A DNA stretch of 20,179 bases from CAZPZR01 sp964591105 (GTDB lineage: Bacteria > Bacillota > Clostridia > Lachnospirales > Lachnospiraceae): assembly GCA_964591105.1 (NCBI GenBank), contig CAZPZR010000032.1, positions 1-20,179 of the forward strand, written 5' to 3'. Position 1 is the first letter of the stretch. Every line of letters begins with the position of its first letter. Below are positions 1 to 6,723 of the stretch, one piece after another. The position numbers were made by a program, and so were the translations under genes. Under the pieces are notes generated by a model that worked only from the letters and a program-made list of their open reading frames with translations, did not search any database and was not told where the DNA came from.

Positions 1-20
1 TTTGCAATTCTTTTTGCCAT
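1..20 (-). CDS. Start of an unidentified gene, cut by the window edge
   Basis: An ATG at 18-20 on the minus strand opens a frame reading MAKRIA before the sequence ends. It is preceded by AAGAGG nine bases upstream, a reasonable ribosome binding site. It lies 47 bp downstream of the stop of the ABC ATPase gene on the same strand, with no terminator hairpin between them, so it could be co-transcribed with the transporter. Six codons are too few to identify a product. Confidence 0.5.
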
Positions 21-67
21 GAAAACGTTCCTCTTTTCTGATAGATTTCTCTACCATCATACCATTT

Positions 68-841
68 TTAGTTTCCACACTCAATGCTAATTTCGTTAAA
101 GAGCTTCAAAAGGTCTTCTACTTGCATGTTGGTCTTCTTCTCTCCCACTTCATCCAGCACAACTTTTCCCTGGTGCATCATTAGTACACGATTGCCGTAT
201 TCTACTGCATAACGAAGGTTATGTGTGACCATAATGGTGGTCAATTGTTTTTCTTTTACGATTTTATCAGTGAGCTGCATGATTAATTCTGCAGTCTTTG
301 GATCCAGCGCTGCAGTGTGCTCATCCAAAATCAAGAATTCTATTGGTGTCATCGTAGACATCAAAAGTGCCATTGCCTGTCGCTGCCCACCGGAAAGTGC
401 TCCAACCTTTACTTCTAATTTATCTTCCAACCCCAATCCAAGCAGGCTCAATTGCTCTCTGTAAAAATCAATGCGGGCCTTATTGGTTCCTCTGGAAAGT
501 CCGTAGATTTTTCCTTTCTGATCAGCCAGCGACATATTTTCCAGAATTGTCATGGATGGGCACGTACCAAGTGCCGGGTTCTGATACACGCGTCCGATCT
601 GTCGATTACGCTTATATTCTTTCTCTTTTGTAATGTCCTTCCCATTCATAAGAATCTGTCCTGCTTCTGTCTCGATACTTCCGCAGATAATGTTCAGCAT
701 AGAGGTTTTTCCGGAACCATTGCTTCCAACAACAGAAACGAACTCTCCTTTTTCAATTGTCAGATCAAAGTCCTGGAAAAGACACATCTCATTGATTGTT
801 CCCGGATTATAATATTTACAAATTTTCTTTAATTCAAGCAT
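68..841 (-). CDS. trpZ: ABC transporter ATP-binding protein, tryptophan import (TrpZ-like)
   Basis: This is the cytoplasmic ATPase of a three-gene amino-acid importer. The 257-residue protein has a Walker A motif (GSNGSGKT, residues 39-46), the ABC signature LSGGQ near residue 150, a Walker B followed by DEHTAALDP in place of the common DEPT, and the switch histidine in MVTHN. The gene overlaps the permease gene by 8 bp, which implies translational coupling; its own ribosome binding site is weak (GAAGG about 10 bases upstream). The substrate is not visible in the ATPase itself. It is inferred from the TGG-specifier T-box that heads the operon and from the family resemblance of the set to TrpXYZ, a system assigned to tryptophan by comparative genomics of T-box regulons. 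The ATPase assignment is secure; the gene symbol is less so. Confidence 0.85.
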   Translation of the reverse strand: MLELKKICKYYNPGTINEMCLFQDFDLTIEKGEFVSVVGSNGSGKTSMLNIICGSIETEAGQILMNGKDITKEKEYKRNRQIGRVYQNPALGTCPSMTILENMSLADQKGKIYGLSRGTNKARIDFYREQLSLLGLGLEDKLEVKVGALSGGQRQAMALLMSTMTPIEFLILDEHTAALDPKTAELIMQLTDKIVKEKQLTTIMVTHNLRYAVEYGNRVLMMHQGKVVLDEVGEKKTNMQVEDLLKLFNEISIECGN

Positions 842-1715
842 TCTTCTTTACCTTCGTCTTTCTTCCCTGACTGATGACTAATATCGCAAGGAATAATACT
901 GCTGTTACAAGCTTCATAGCCTGCGGGTCAAAATTGCGGAGTGCAATTGCCACACATGCTTTATAAATAATGGAGCCAATAATCACTGCTGTCGTTGTCT
1001 TTATGAATGTCATCTTTTTGAAAATACTGGTTCCAATAATTACACTTGCCAGGCCAATGACCATTGCACCAGTTCCCATGGAAATTTCAAATACTCTTTC
1101 TTCTTGTGCGAAGATACATCCTGCAAGTGCCACAAGCCCATTGGAAATGGAAAGTCCCAATATCTTTACATTGCCCTGTGCTTTTGCCAATGAGGTAACA
1201 AGCACTTCATTGTCACCAACTGCTCGAAGCAAGTAACCGGATTTTGTCTGAAGATACAAGTCTAATATGATTTTGCAAAGCAGTGTCAGGAAACAGATGA
1301 TTAATAAGGTAGTATATGGTTTTAATCCTTCTGGCACTACTTGGTCCACCCATGCATTTTTGAAAATGCTTTCCTGCGAAAATAATGGTACATTAGATGT
1401 TCCTGCTATATACAGATTTATCGTCCACAGGGCTGTCATCATAATGATCCCTGATAGAAGATCTCGTACTTTTCCTTTCACATGGATCAGTCCTGTACAG
1501 ATTCCAGCAAGTGCACCCACTAAAAATGCTGCTACCAAAGTGAGATATGGGTTTACCCCTCTTGTAATCAATGCTGCTGTCACAGCCGCTCCCAATGGAA
1601 AACTTCCATCCACTGTCAAATCTGGGAAATCAAGGATTTTGTACGTGATATAAAGTCCCAACGCCAGAATTCCATATATAAGTCCCTGTTCAATGATTGT
1701 TACTGCAAAATTCAT
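834..1715 (-). CDS. trpY: ABC transporter permease, tryptophan import (TrpY-like)
   Basis: This is the membrane subunit of the importer, 293 residues and strongly hydrophobic, with about eight to nine predicted membrane segments beginning at residue 5. The pattern fits the branched-chain/ribose-type permease family (BPD_transp_2) that accompanies ABC_sub_bind-type binding proteins. A strong AGGAGG lies eight bases before the ATG. The gene sits 30 bp after the binding-protein gene and overlaps the ATPase gene, so the three form one transcription unit in the order binding protein, permease, ATPase. The short basic tail (GRKTKVKKNA) is consistent with a cytoplasmic C-terminus. Tryptophan specificity is inferred from the leader and the family, not from residues in this protein. 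Confidence 0.85.
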   Translation of the reverse strand: MNFAVTIIEQGLIYGILALGLYITYKILDFPDLTVDGSFPLGAAVTAALITRGVNPYLTLVAAFLVGALAGICTGLIHVKGKVRDLLSGIIMMTALWTINLYIAGTSNVPLFSQESIFKNAWVDQVVPEGLKPYTTLLIICFLTLLCKIILDLYLQTKSGYLLRAVGDNEVLVTSLAKAQGNVKILGLSISNGLVALAGCIFAQEERVFEISMGTGAMVIGLASVIIGTSIFKKMTFIKTTTAVIIGSIIYKACVAIALRNFDPQAMKLVTAVLFLAILVISQGRKTKVKKNA

Positions 1716-1745
1716 GAAACTGCCTCCTACATACCATGTTCTATC

Positions 1746-2759
1746 TTACTCTGTAATTTCAGAAAAGCTTTCAACCGCCTGTGCTGTCATCTCATCTGAA
1801 ACTGTAATTCCAAGGTTTTCTGCAACCTTTGTATTTACATAAAGTCCAGGCTCTGTAATTGTTTCAAATGCCATTTCAGAAGCTTTCTTTTCTCCACGCA
1901 GCACCTGTGCTGCCATCTTTCCTGTCTGTTTACCAAGCGCAATATAATCGATTCCTTCTGCTGCGAGACAACCAATTTTCACCTGCTCGATTTCACTTCC
2001 AAATACTGGAATGTTCTTTTCGTTGGCTTTTTCAAGAATAGTTGGCAAAGAATTTACAACTGTATTGTCTGTCAGATTTGTAATGCAATCGACTTCATTT
2101 AATAAATCATCTGCTGCAAGTGGAATATCTGCTGTCGTCGTAATCCCCTTCACTACCAGTTCAAATCCATATTGGTCTACAAGCCCTTCATACTCTTCGA
2201 TTGCTGAAATAGAGTTTGCTTCACTTGTGGTATACATAATTCCAAGTTTCTTTGCTTCTGGAAGAATCTCGCGAATCATTTTCAATTGCTCTTCTACTGG
2301 CAGCTTATCGGATGTTCCTGTGATTTCTCCTACCGGTGTTCCATCTTCCGCTGCTAACTCTGCAATCACTGGATCTGTAATCGCTGTGTAGATAACCGGA
2401 ATACCTGTATCCATCGCAGCGTTATAAGCACTCTGTGCACTTGGTGTTGTAATTGCACATATAAGATCGACTTTGTCTGATACAAAACTATTGGAAATCT
2501 GTCCTGCTGTTCCCATATCTGCTTCTGCATTTTTATATTCAACTGTAAGGTTTTCTCCCTCTATAATACCTTCTTCTTCAAGACCTGCGAGAAATCCTTC
2601 TCGGCAGTTGTCTAAAGAACCATGCTTTGCAAATTGTTCAATTCCGATTGTGTACGTTTCTTTTCCAGATGTTTCTTCTGAGGATACGCTTCCGCAACCT
2701 GTCAACATTGTTCCTGTCATCACCATTGTCAATAATACTGCTACTACTCTTTTCTTCAT
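1746..2759 (-). CDS. trpX: Tryptophan-binding lipoprotein of the ABC importer (TrpX-like)
   Basis: This is the extracytoplasmic solute-binding subunit, anchored as a lipoprotein. The start is taken at 2759, not at the upstream in-frame ATG at 2792, because AAAAGGAG lies eight bases before the inner ATG, whereas the outer ATG has only a badly spaced AGG. From this start the protein has 337 residues: basic MKKR, a hydrophobic stretch, then a lipobox LTGC with the lipidated cysteine at residue 22. The mature part (opening with YTIGIEQFAKHGSLD) matches the ABC_sub_bind family, with two Rossmann-like lobes. It is the first gene after the Trp T-box terminator. TrpX of streptococci is the characterised relative; tyrosine or another aromatic ligand remains possible. 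Confidence 0.85.
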   Translation of the reverse strand: MKKRVVAVLLTMVMTGTMLTGCGSVSSEETSGKETYTIGIEQFAKHGSLDNCREGFLAGLEEEGIIEGENLTVEYKNAEADMGTAGQISNSFVSDKVDLICAITTPSAQSAYNAAMDTGIPVIYTAITDPVIAELAAEDGTPVGEITGTSDKLPVEEQLKMIREILPEAKKLGIMYTTSEANSISAIEEYEGLVDQYGFELVVKGITTTADIPLAADDLLNEVDCITNLTDNTVVNSLPTILEKANEKNIPVFGSEIEQVKIGCLAAEGIDYIALGKQTGKMAAQVLRGEKKASEMAFETITEPGLYVNTKVAENLGITVSDEMTAQAVESFSEITE

Positions 2760-2839
2760 AATTTTGTTCTCCTTTTTGTTTGAATTTGCCATGTTCCTGC
2801 TGTTAGGAGAGAAAATGTATGATACCAGAATTCTTTTTT

Positions 2840-2883
2840 TAAAAAAGAAAACCGCCTCAAACTACTCTATAGTTTGAGGCGGT
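2840..2883 (-). terminator. Leader terminator of the Trp T-box
   Basis: A 13-bp perfect stem (ACCGCCTCAAACT paired with AGTTTGAGGCGGT, arms 2871-2883 and 2851-2863) is followed on the minus strand by a T-rich run (TTTTCTTTTTT). It lies immediately after the conserved T-box element and about 80 bp before the trpX start. This is the alternative to the antiterminator that forms when uncharged tRNA binds. Confidence 0.92.
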
Positions 2884-3149
2884 AATAAACTCTATTATCG
2901 CGGTACCACTCAAATTGACGAAACGTCCACTTTTCTCATGTACTAACATACATTCCTGATTGATAACGGGTTCGGTTCCCGACGAACTATACTCTCTTTC
3001 TAAAATGCCTATCTACTTCAGAAAGATTTCCAGCAGCCCTCGAAAGTCCATTCAACTATCAACTCCATGCAGCAATCTCACCACCTGCCGCTCTCTGTGA
3101 CTTCGTTCAGATAATTTACTCCTCTTTCTCAACGGTTTCTTTTATTCTT
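2840..3149 (-). promoter_or_regulatory. T-box leader RNA, tryptophan specifier (TGG)
   Basis: This is a full T-box leader for the downstream importer. Visible parts, in order: an AGTA loop-E strand near 3119, the AGAGAG motif near 3094, an apical hairpin, then the 3' specifier strand GAATGGACTTTCGAG. The specifier codon is TGG at 3048-3050, set by two registers: GAA before it and ACTTTCGAG after it, which aligns with ACCTCTGAG after the Thr codon in the thrS leader of this window. The T-box core GAGTGGTACCGCG lies at about 2899-2911, followed by the terminator. By known T-box logic, uncharged tRNA-Trp would stabilise the antiterminator and switch import on. The variable base of TGGN is T, discussed under findings. 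Confidence 0.92.
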
Positions 3150-3155
3150 GCTATC

Positions 3156-3184
3156 ACTTTAATTCATCAAAGCACTTTTGTCAA
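3156..3184 (-). promoter_or_regulatory. Promoter of the Trp T-box/trpXYZ operon
   Basis: A consensus -35 TTGACA (3179-3184) and a -10 TAAAGT (3156-3161) are separated by 17 bp. Transcription would start near 3149, just before stem I of the T-box. The -35 box begins about 10 bp beyond the alanine symporter stop codon and no terminator is visible between them, so read-through from the symporter would still have to pass the T-box. Confidence 0.8.
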
Positions 3185-3193
3185 TACCTGATT

Positions 3194-4579
3194 TTATTTT
3201 TTTACAACAGGCACTGGTGTCTCATCCTTTGCATCCAGATCCCGAATATATTTCTTGGTATCTTTCACCATCACATTTGAAAGCAATAAGACTGCAATCA
3301 AGTTCGGGATTGCCATCAATGCATTTAACGTATCTGCCACAAGCCAAACAAAGTCTAATGCCACAATTGGTGCGATTGCCGCAATCAGCACATACAGCAC
3401 ACGATATGGAATTAAAGCCTTTTTTCCTGCAAAATATTCCATGCAGCGTTCTCCGTAATATGCCCATCCAAGAACTGTGGAATACGCAAATGTCAGGATT
3501 CCAAGGGTCAGAATAATAGGACCAATCACCGGAATCTGTCCAAACGCCAAAGACGTAAGCTGACCACCATTCTCTACGGAACTTAAGTTGATGTGTGGAT
3601 TCTTCATAATGGTCGTCACAAGAACTAACCCTGTCATCAAACATACAACTACTGTATCCCAGAACGTTCCTGTTGATGACACCAGTGCCTGCCTGACAGG
3701 ATTTCTCGTTCTGGCAGCTGCTGCAGCAATTGGTGCGGAACCAAGACCTGACTCATTGGAAAAAAGTCCTCGCGCAACTCCAAAACGCATAGCCATCATA
3801 ATTCCAGTTCCGACCAGTCCTCCTGCCGCTGCTCCCGGCGTAAATGCAAGTCTACAGATTGTTCCTATTGCTGGCAACAGATAATCATAATTCATACACA
3901 GGATAATCATACAGCCAAGCACATAGAAAATTGCCATAAACGGAACTAATTTTTCACATACACTGGCAATACTCTGAATGCCGCCAAAGATTACGATTGC
4001 CGTTAAGATTGCAAGCACAACCCCAACAATAGCTGGTGGGATTCCGAAGTTGGTATTTGCAATTTCTGCAATGGAATTTACTTGCGTGGCACATCCTGTT
4101 CCAAAAGCTGCAAATGCTGCAAAAAATGCGAATAACATTGCCAGCCATTTCATATGAAGTCCACGTTCCAACGCGTACATCGCGCCACCCTGCATGCGTC
4201 CATCCTCTGTTTTTACACGATATTTTACTGCAATATAGGATTCCGCATACTTTGTGGCAATCCCAAATACACCTGTAAGCCAGCACCAAAGTACTGCCCC
4301 TGGACCACCAAGAAAGATTGCTGTTCCAACACCAACAATATTTCCAGTACCTATGGTCGCAGCCAATGCAGTGGTCAATGCTCCAAATTGAGACACTTCA
4401 CCTTCTGCATCTGGATCTTTCGCAATCGACAACGGAATCCCCTTTGTAATCGTCCATTTCTGGATGCATCCTGTTCGTATGGTCAAATAAATATGTGTAC
4501 CAAATAGTAAAATGATCATTGGCCATCCCCATACGACACCATTGATCGTTGTGACAGCCGATTGAATACCCTCGAACAT
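3194..4579 (-). CDS. Sodium:alanine/glycine symporter, AGCS family
   Basis: This inner-membrane secondary transporter imports alanine or glycine with sodium (some members use protons). The 461-residue length is normal for the family, with about ten to eleven hydrophobic segments. The family hallmark GTGNIVGVGTAIFLGGPGA spans residues 77-95. FGVARGLFSNESGLGSAPIA, also typical of AGCS proteins, is in the second half. The start has an AGGAGG six bases upstream. The gene begins 21 bp after the stop of the recombinase-like gene with no promoter or terminator between, so the two are likely one transcript. The exact amino-acid substrate cannot be read from the sequence; AlsT-type alanine or glutamine uptake are the known options. 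Confidence 0.93.
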   Translation of the reverse strand: MFEGIQSAVTTINGVVWGWPMIILLFGTHIYLTIRTGCIQKWTITKGIPLSIAKDPDAEGEVSQFGALTTALAATIGTGNIVGVGTAIFLGGPGAVLWCWLTGVFGIATKYAESYIAVKYRVKTEDGRMQGGAMYALERGLHMKWLAMLFAFFAAFAAFGTGCATQVNSIAEIANTNFGIPPAIVGVVLAILTAIVIFGGIQSIASVCEKLVPFMAIFYVLGCMIILCMNYDYLLPAIGTICRLAFTPGAAAGGLVGTGIMMAMRFGVARGLFSNESGLGSAPIAAAAARTRNPVRQALVSSTGTFWDTVVVCLMTGLVLVTTIMKNPHINLSSVENGGQLTSLAFGQIPVIGPIILTLGILTFAYSTVLGWAYYGERCMEYFAGKKALIPYRVLYVLIAAIAPIVALDFVWLVADTLNALMAIPNLIAVLLLSNVMVKDTKKYIRDLDAKDETPVPVVKK

Positions 4580-4600
4580 CCCAATCCTCCTGCTATGCTT

Positions 4601-5518
4601 CTAATTCCTTTCTGCAGATGTGTTTGGAAGAGCTACCTTCAGTTTTACAAGCGAATTCCCAGATTTCTGCAGATCATCTTTGTACCTTACGTTCTGGTAA
4701 CGTTGAATCTGTACCTGAGAAATCCCAAGCTGTGCAGCAACTTGCCTGCCCTCCGCACCATAAGCAAATAGTGTCATTCCGCAGGCATTTCTAAGATTTT
4801 CTGCGCTGTACATTGGAAGATTCGCACGTGTAGTATATTTTTTCATCATACGGCTGATGTACATGGTATTTAACGGATTCCCTCGTTTGTTGTAGAATAA
4901 ATATTCCTGCTTTTCCCGTATGGCAAGGTACTCTTTCAATACCAAAACTGCATCCTCTGGGATATAACACGCCTGCTTTCTCTTTTCAGAATATGCGAAA
5001 ACGCCATTGTCATATTCCCCAATGTCCTCCACCTTTAGATCCACGATTTCTGTGGACGCAAGGCCTGCGCGGTAAAGCAATACAAGGATGCAATACTCCA
5101 TCAAGTTCTCTTGCGCTTCCTGTAAAAGCCGGTCAATATGTTCTATCGGAATCATCCTTACAAACTTCTCCTGTTTTGCCACAAGTTTCAAATACGGATA
5201 ATACTCGTCTTGGAACACATCACCAACCTTATATTTATCCCTATTGTCGCAAATAAATTCTGCGAACGAGTGAAGTTCCCGAAATTTTTTCGCCATTGTC
5301 CCAGGCTTCATTTCTCCTTTTTTTACCTTATGCTCCAGATATGCGAAATATTCCTGAATTTCCGAAGCACTGATTAATAAAAAATCCTTTTGAAAATAGT
5401 TCATAATTTCTTCAATATCTGTGCGGTAGGAAGCCTTCGAAGTTGCACTTTGAAAATGTGCAATAAAATCCGTCCAAATCTCTTGCTTTGTCATCACCGA
5501 TGCGTATATGCTTTTCAT
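4601..5518 (-). CDS. Tyrosine-recombinase-fold protein lacking most catalytic residues
   Basis: The 305-residue protein has the two-domain layout of XerC/XerD-type recombinases: an N-terminal helical core-binding domain (about 12-110) and a C-terminal catalytic-fold domain (about 120-280). The C-terminal boxes are recognisable but altered. Box I reads LLYRAGLASTEI, so the catalytic arginine of GLR is Ala154. The HxLR of box II reads ENLR, so the histidine is Glu240 while Arg243 remains. The LGH histidine is Ile266, and the spacing to the retained tyrosine (QRY, Tyr274) is one residue short. DNA cleavage is therefore unlikely, while DNA binding or a structural role is possible. The protein is full length with no internal stop and has its own promoter. 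Streptococcal XerD-like proteins are a known precedent for catalytically incompetent relatives. No attachment sites or phage genes are nearby. Confidence 0.8.
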   Translation of the reverse strand: MKSIYASVMTKQEIWTDFIAHFQSATSKASYRTDIEEIMNYFQKDFLLISASEIQEYFAYLEHKVKKGEMKPGTMAKKFRELHSFAEFICDNRDKYKVGDVFQDEYYPYLKLVAKQEKFVRMIPIEHIDRLLQEAQENLMEYCILVLLYRAGLASTEIVDLKVEDIGEYDNGVFAYSEKRKQACYIPEDAVLVLKEYLAIREKQEYLFYNKRGNPLNTMYISRMMKKYTTRANLPMYSAENLRNACGMTLFAYGAEGRQVAAQLGISQVQIQRYQNVRYKDDLQKSGNSLVKLKVALPNTSAERN

Positions 5519-5588
5519 CTGCCGTCCCCTTCCTTGTTTGCTATCCGCGCAAGCGGAATCCCCCTACAATGTTATCAGTATACTTCAT

Positions 5589-5617
5589 ACTATAACATTT
5601 TATAGAGGTACAAGCAA
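5589..5617 (-). promoter_or_regulatory. Promoter of the recombinase-like/symporter operon
   Basis: A -35 TTGCTT (5612-5617) and a -10 TATAGT (5589-5594) are separated by 17 bp, giving a start near 5582 and a leader of about 64 nt. The leader contains a 5-bp hairpin (TCCGC/GCGGA) before the AAGGGG ribosome binding site of the 5518 start. A CAAACT-TC-AGTTTG palindrome at 5650-5663 lies about 33 bp upstream of the -35 box and could be an operator. Confidence 0.65.
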
Positions 5618-5687
5618 CTAAAAAAGCTACCACATCCGACAACGGAATCCAAACTTCAGTTTGCACAGTATGTGACAGAGATAAAAC

Positions 5688-5717
5688 AAAAAAAATATTA
5701 TGTTCAGATAAGAACAT
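5688..5717 (-). other. AT-rich hairpin followed by eight T in the metA-recombinase gap
   Basis: The gap 5519-5811 holds the operon promoter, the metA terminator and, between them, an inverted repeat ATGTTC-N6-GAACAT (5700-5717). Four bases after it on the minus strand is a run of eight T. The 6-bp stem is weak for a terminator. A possible second promoter lies just upstream (TTGATC 5746-5751, 17 bp, TACAGT 5723-5728 with an extended TG). The element may be a back-up terminator for metA or an attenuator of that second promoter. No open reading frame is seen in the gap. Confidence 0.35.
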
Positions 5718-5753
5718 ATAAAACTGTAACAGCTGATAATGTCACGATCAAGT

Positions 5754-5789
5754 AAAAGAAAGACATCAGATGGAAGTCATCTGATGTCT
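5754..5789 (-). terminator. Terminator of the AI-2E permease/metA operon
   Basis: A 12-bp perfect stem (AGACATCAGATG with CATCTGATGTCT, arms 5778-5789 and 5761-5772, loop of 5) is followed on the minus strand by TTCTTTT. It begins 22 bp after the metA stop. A T-rich run also follows the stem on the plus strand, so it may work in both directions, though no plus-strand gene ends here. Confidence 0.88.
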
Positions 5790-5811
5790 TTCTTTGCTTG
5801 TATTGCATACA

Positions 5812-6720
5812 CTACACCATATCATATGGAGTAGCCTGATATACATAATAGTTCACCCAGTTTGTATAAAGGTTGTTCGCATGTGATCTCCAGGTCAACA
5901 ATGGGCGATTCTCTGCACAGTCTCCCGGATAATAATTCTTCGGCATCTCGATTGGAAGTCCTTTGCTAAGATCTCTCTTGTACTCTCCGTCTAATGTTAC
6001 ACGGTCATATTCCGGATGTCCCATGACAAAAATCTGACGTCCTTCTTCTGCCATCGCAAGGAACAATCCTGCTTCTTCTGACTCTGCAAGAACTGTCAAT
6101 CTTTCTTCTGCACGAATCTTGTCCATTGGAACCTCTGTATGTCTGGAATGTGGTGCGTAGAACACATCATCGAATCCTCGAACCAACGGAATCTTGCGAT
6201 TCATCACACGGTGTTCGAATACGCCAAATACTTTATGATCCAACTGTACTTTATCAATTCCATAGTGGTAATAAATACCTGCCTGCGCACCCCAGCATAA
6301 GTGAAGTGTTGAAGTTACATGTGTCTTTGTCCATTCCATGATTTCCTTCAGCTCTTCCCAATAATCTACCTCTTCAAACGGCATCTGCTCAACTGGCGCA
6401 CCAGTAATGATAAATCCATCATAATTCTTGTCTTTGATCTCACAGAATTTATGATAGAACTTATTCAGATGACTGGTTGGTGTATTCTTGGATTCATGTG
6501 TAGACACTGTAATAAAAGATACATCTACCTGAATCGGTGTATTAGATAAAGAACGTAAAATCTGCAGTTCTGTATCTTCTTTTAATGGCATCAAATTCAA
6601 CAATCCAATCTTAATTGGACGAATGTCCTGATGGATGGCACGATGTTCATCCATCACGAATATATTCTCACTCTCCAGAATTTCTTTTACTGGAAGGTCA
6701 TTTTGTACTCGAATCGGCAT
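5812..6720 (-). CDS. metA: Homoserine O-acetyltransferase, MetA type
   Basis: This cytoplasmic enzyme activates L-homoserine for methionine synthesis. The 302-residue protein keeps the catalytic set of the family: Cys142 (in HLCWGAQAG), His235 and Glu237 (in GHPEYDR). Residue 111 is glutamate (GAPVEQMPF), where E. coli MetA has glycine. In the published Bacillus cereus work this position sets acyl donor choice, with Glu giving acetyl-CoA and Gly succinyl-CoA, so acetyl transfer is predicted despite the common succinyltransferase label. The start has AAAGGGG about 10 bases upstream, inside the end of the preceding permease gene; the two genes are separated by 3 bp. No SAM riboswitch was recognised, so control would come from the promoter of the upstream gene. 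Confidence 0.95.
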   Translation of the reverse strand: MPIRVQNDLPVKEILESENIFVMDEHRAIHQDIRPIKIGLLNLMPLKEDTELQILRSLSNTPIQVDVSFITVSTHESKNTPTSHLNKFYHKFCEIKDKNYDGFIITGAPVEQMPFEEVDYWEELKEIMEWTKTHVTSTLHLCWGAQAGIYYHYGIDKVQLDHKVFGVFEHRVMNRKIPLVRGFDDVFYAPHSRHTEVPMDKIRAEERLTVLAESEEAGLFLAMAEEGRQIFVMGHPEYDRVTLDGEYKRDLSKGLPIEMPKNYYPGDCAENRPLLTWRSHANNLYTNWVNYYVYQATPYDMV

Positions 6721-6723
6721 ACA

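Noticed and set aside
2760..2792. Longer start for the tryptophan-binding lipoprotein (ATG at 2792)
   Set aside because: It has no properly spaced ribosome binding site, and it would put 11 polar residues before the lipoprotein signal; the inner ATG has AAAAGGAG at eight bases.
3048..3051. Methionine (ATG) reading of the first T-box
   Set aside because: It would shift the specifier by one base relative to both flanking motifs and to the thrS leader, and the transporter type fits tryptophan.
3222..3644. 140-residue minus-strand frame inside the alanine symporter
   Set aside because: It is an out-of-frame shadow of the AGCS gene; its Cys/Trp-rich composition is not protein-like and it has no ribosome binding site.
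5700..5717. LexA/SOS box reading of ATGTTC-N6-GAACAT
   Set aside because: Gram-positive LexA sites have GAAC before GTTC; here the half-sites are in the opposite order, so it is only a hairpin.
5519..5811. Integration site or mobile element around the recombinase-like gene
   Set aside because: No direct repeats, tRNA-end duplication, excisionase or phage genes were seen on either side.
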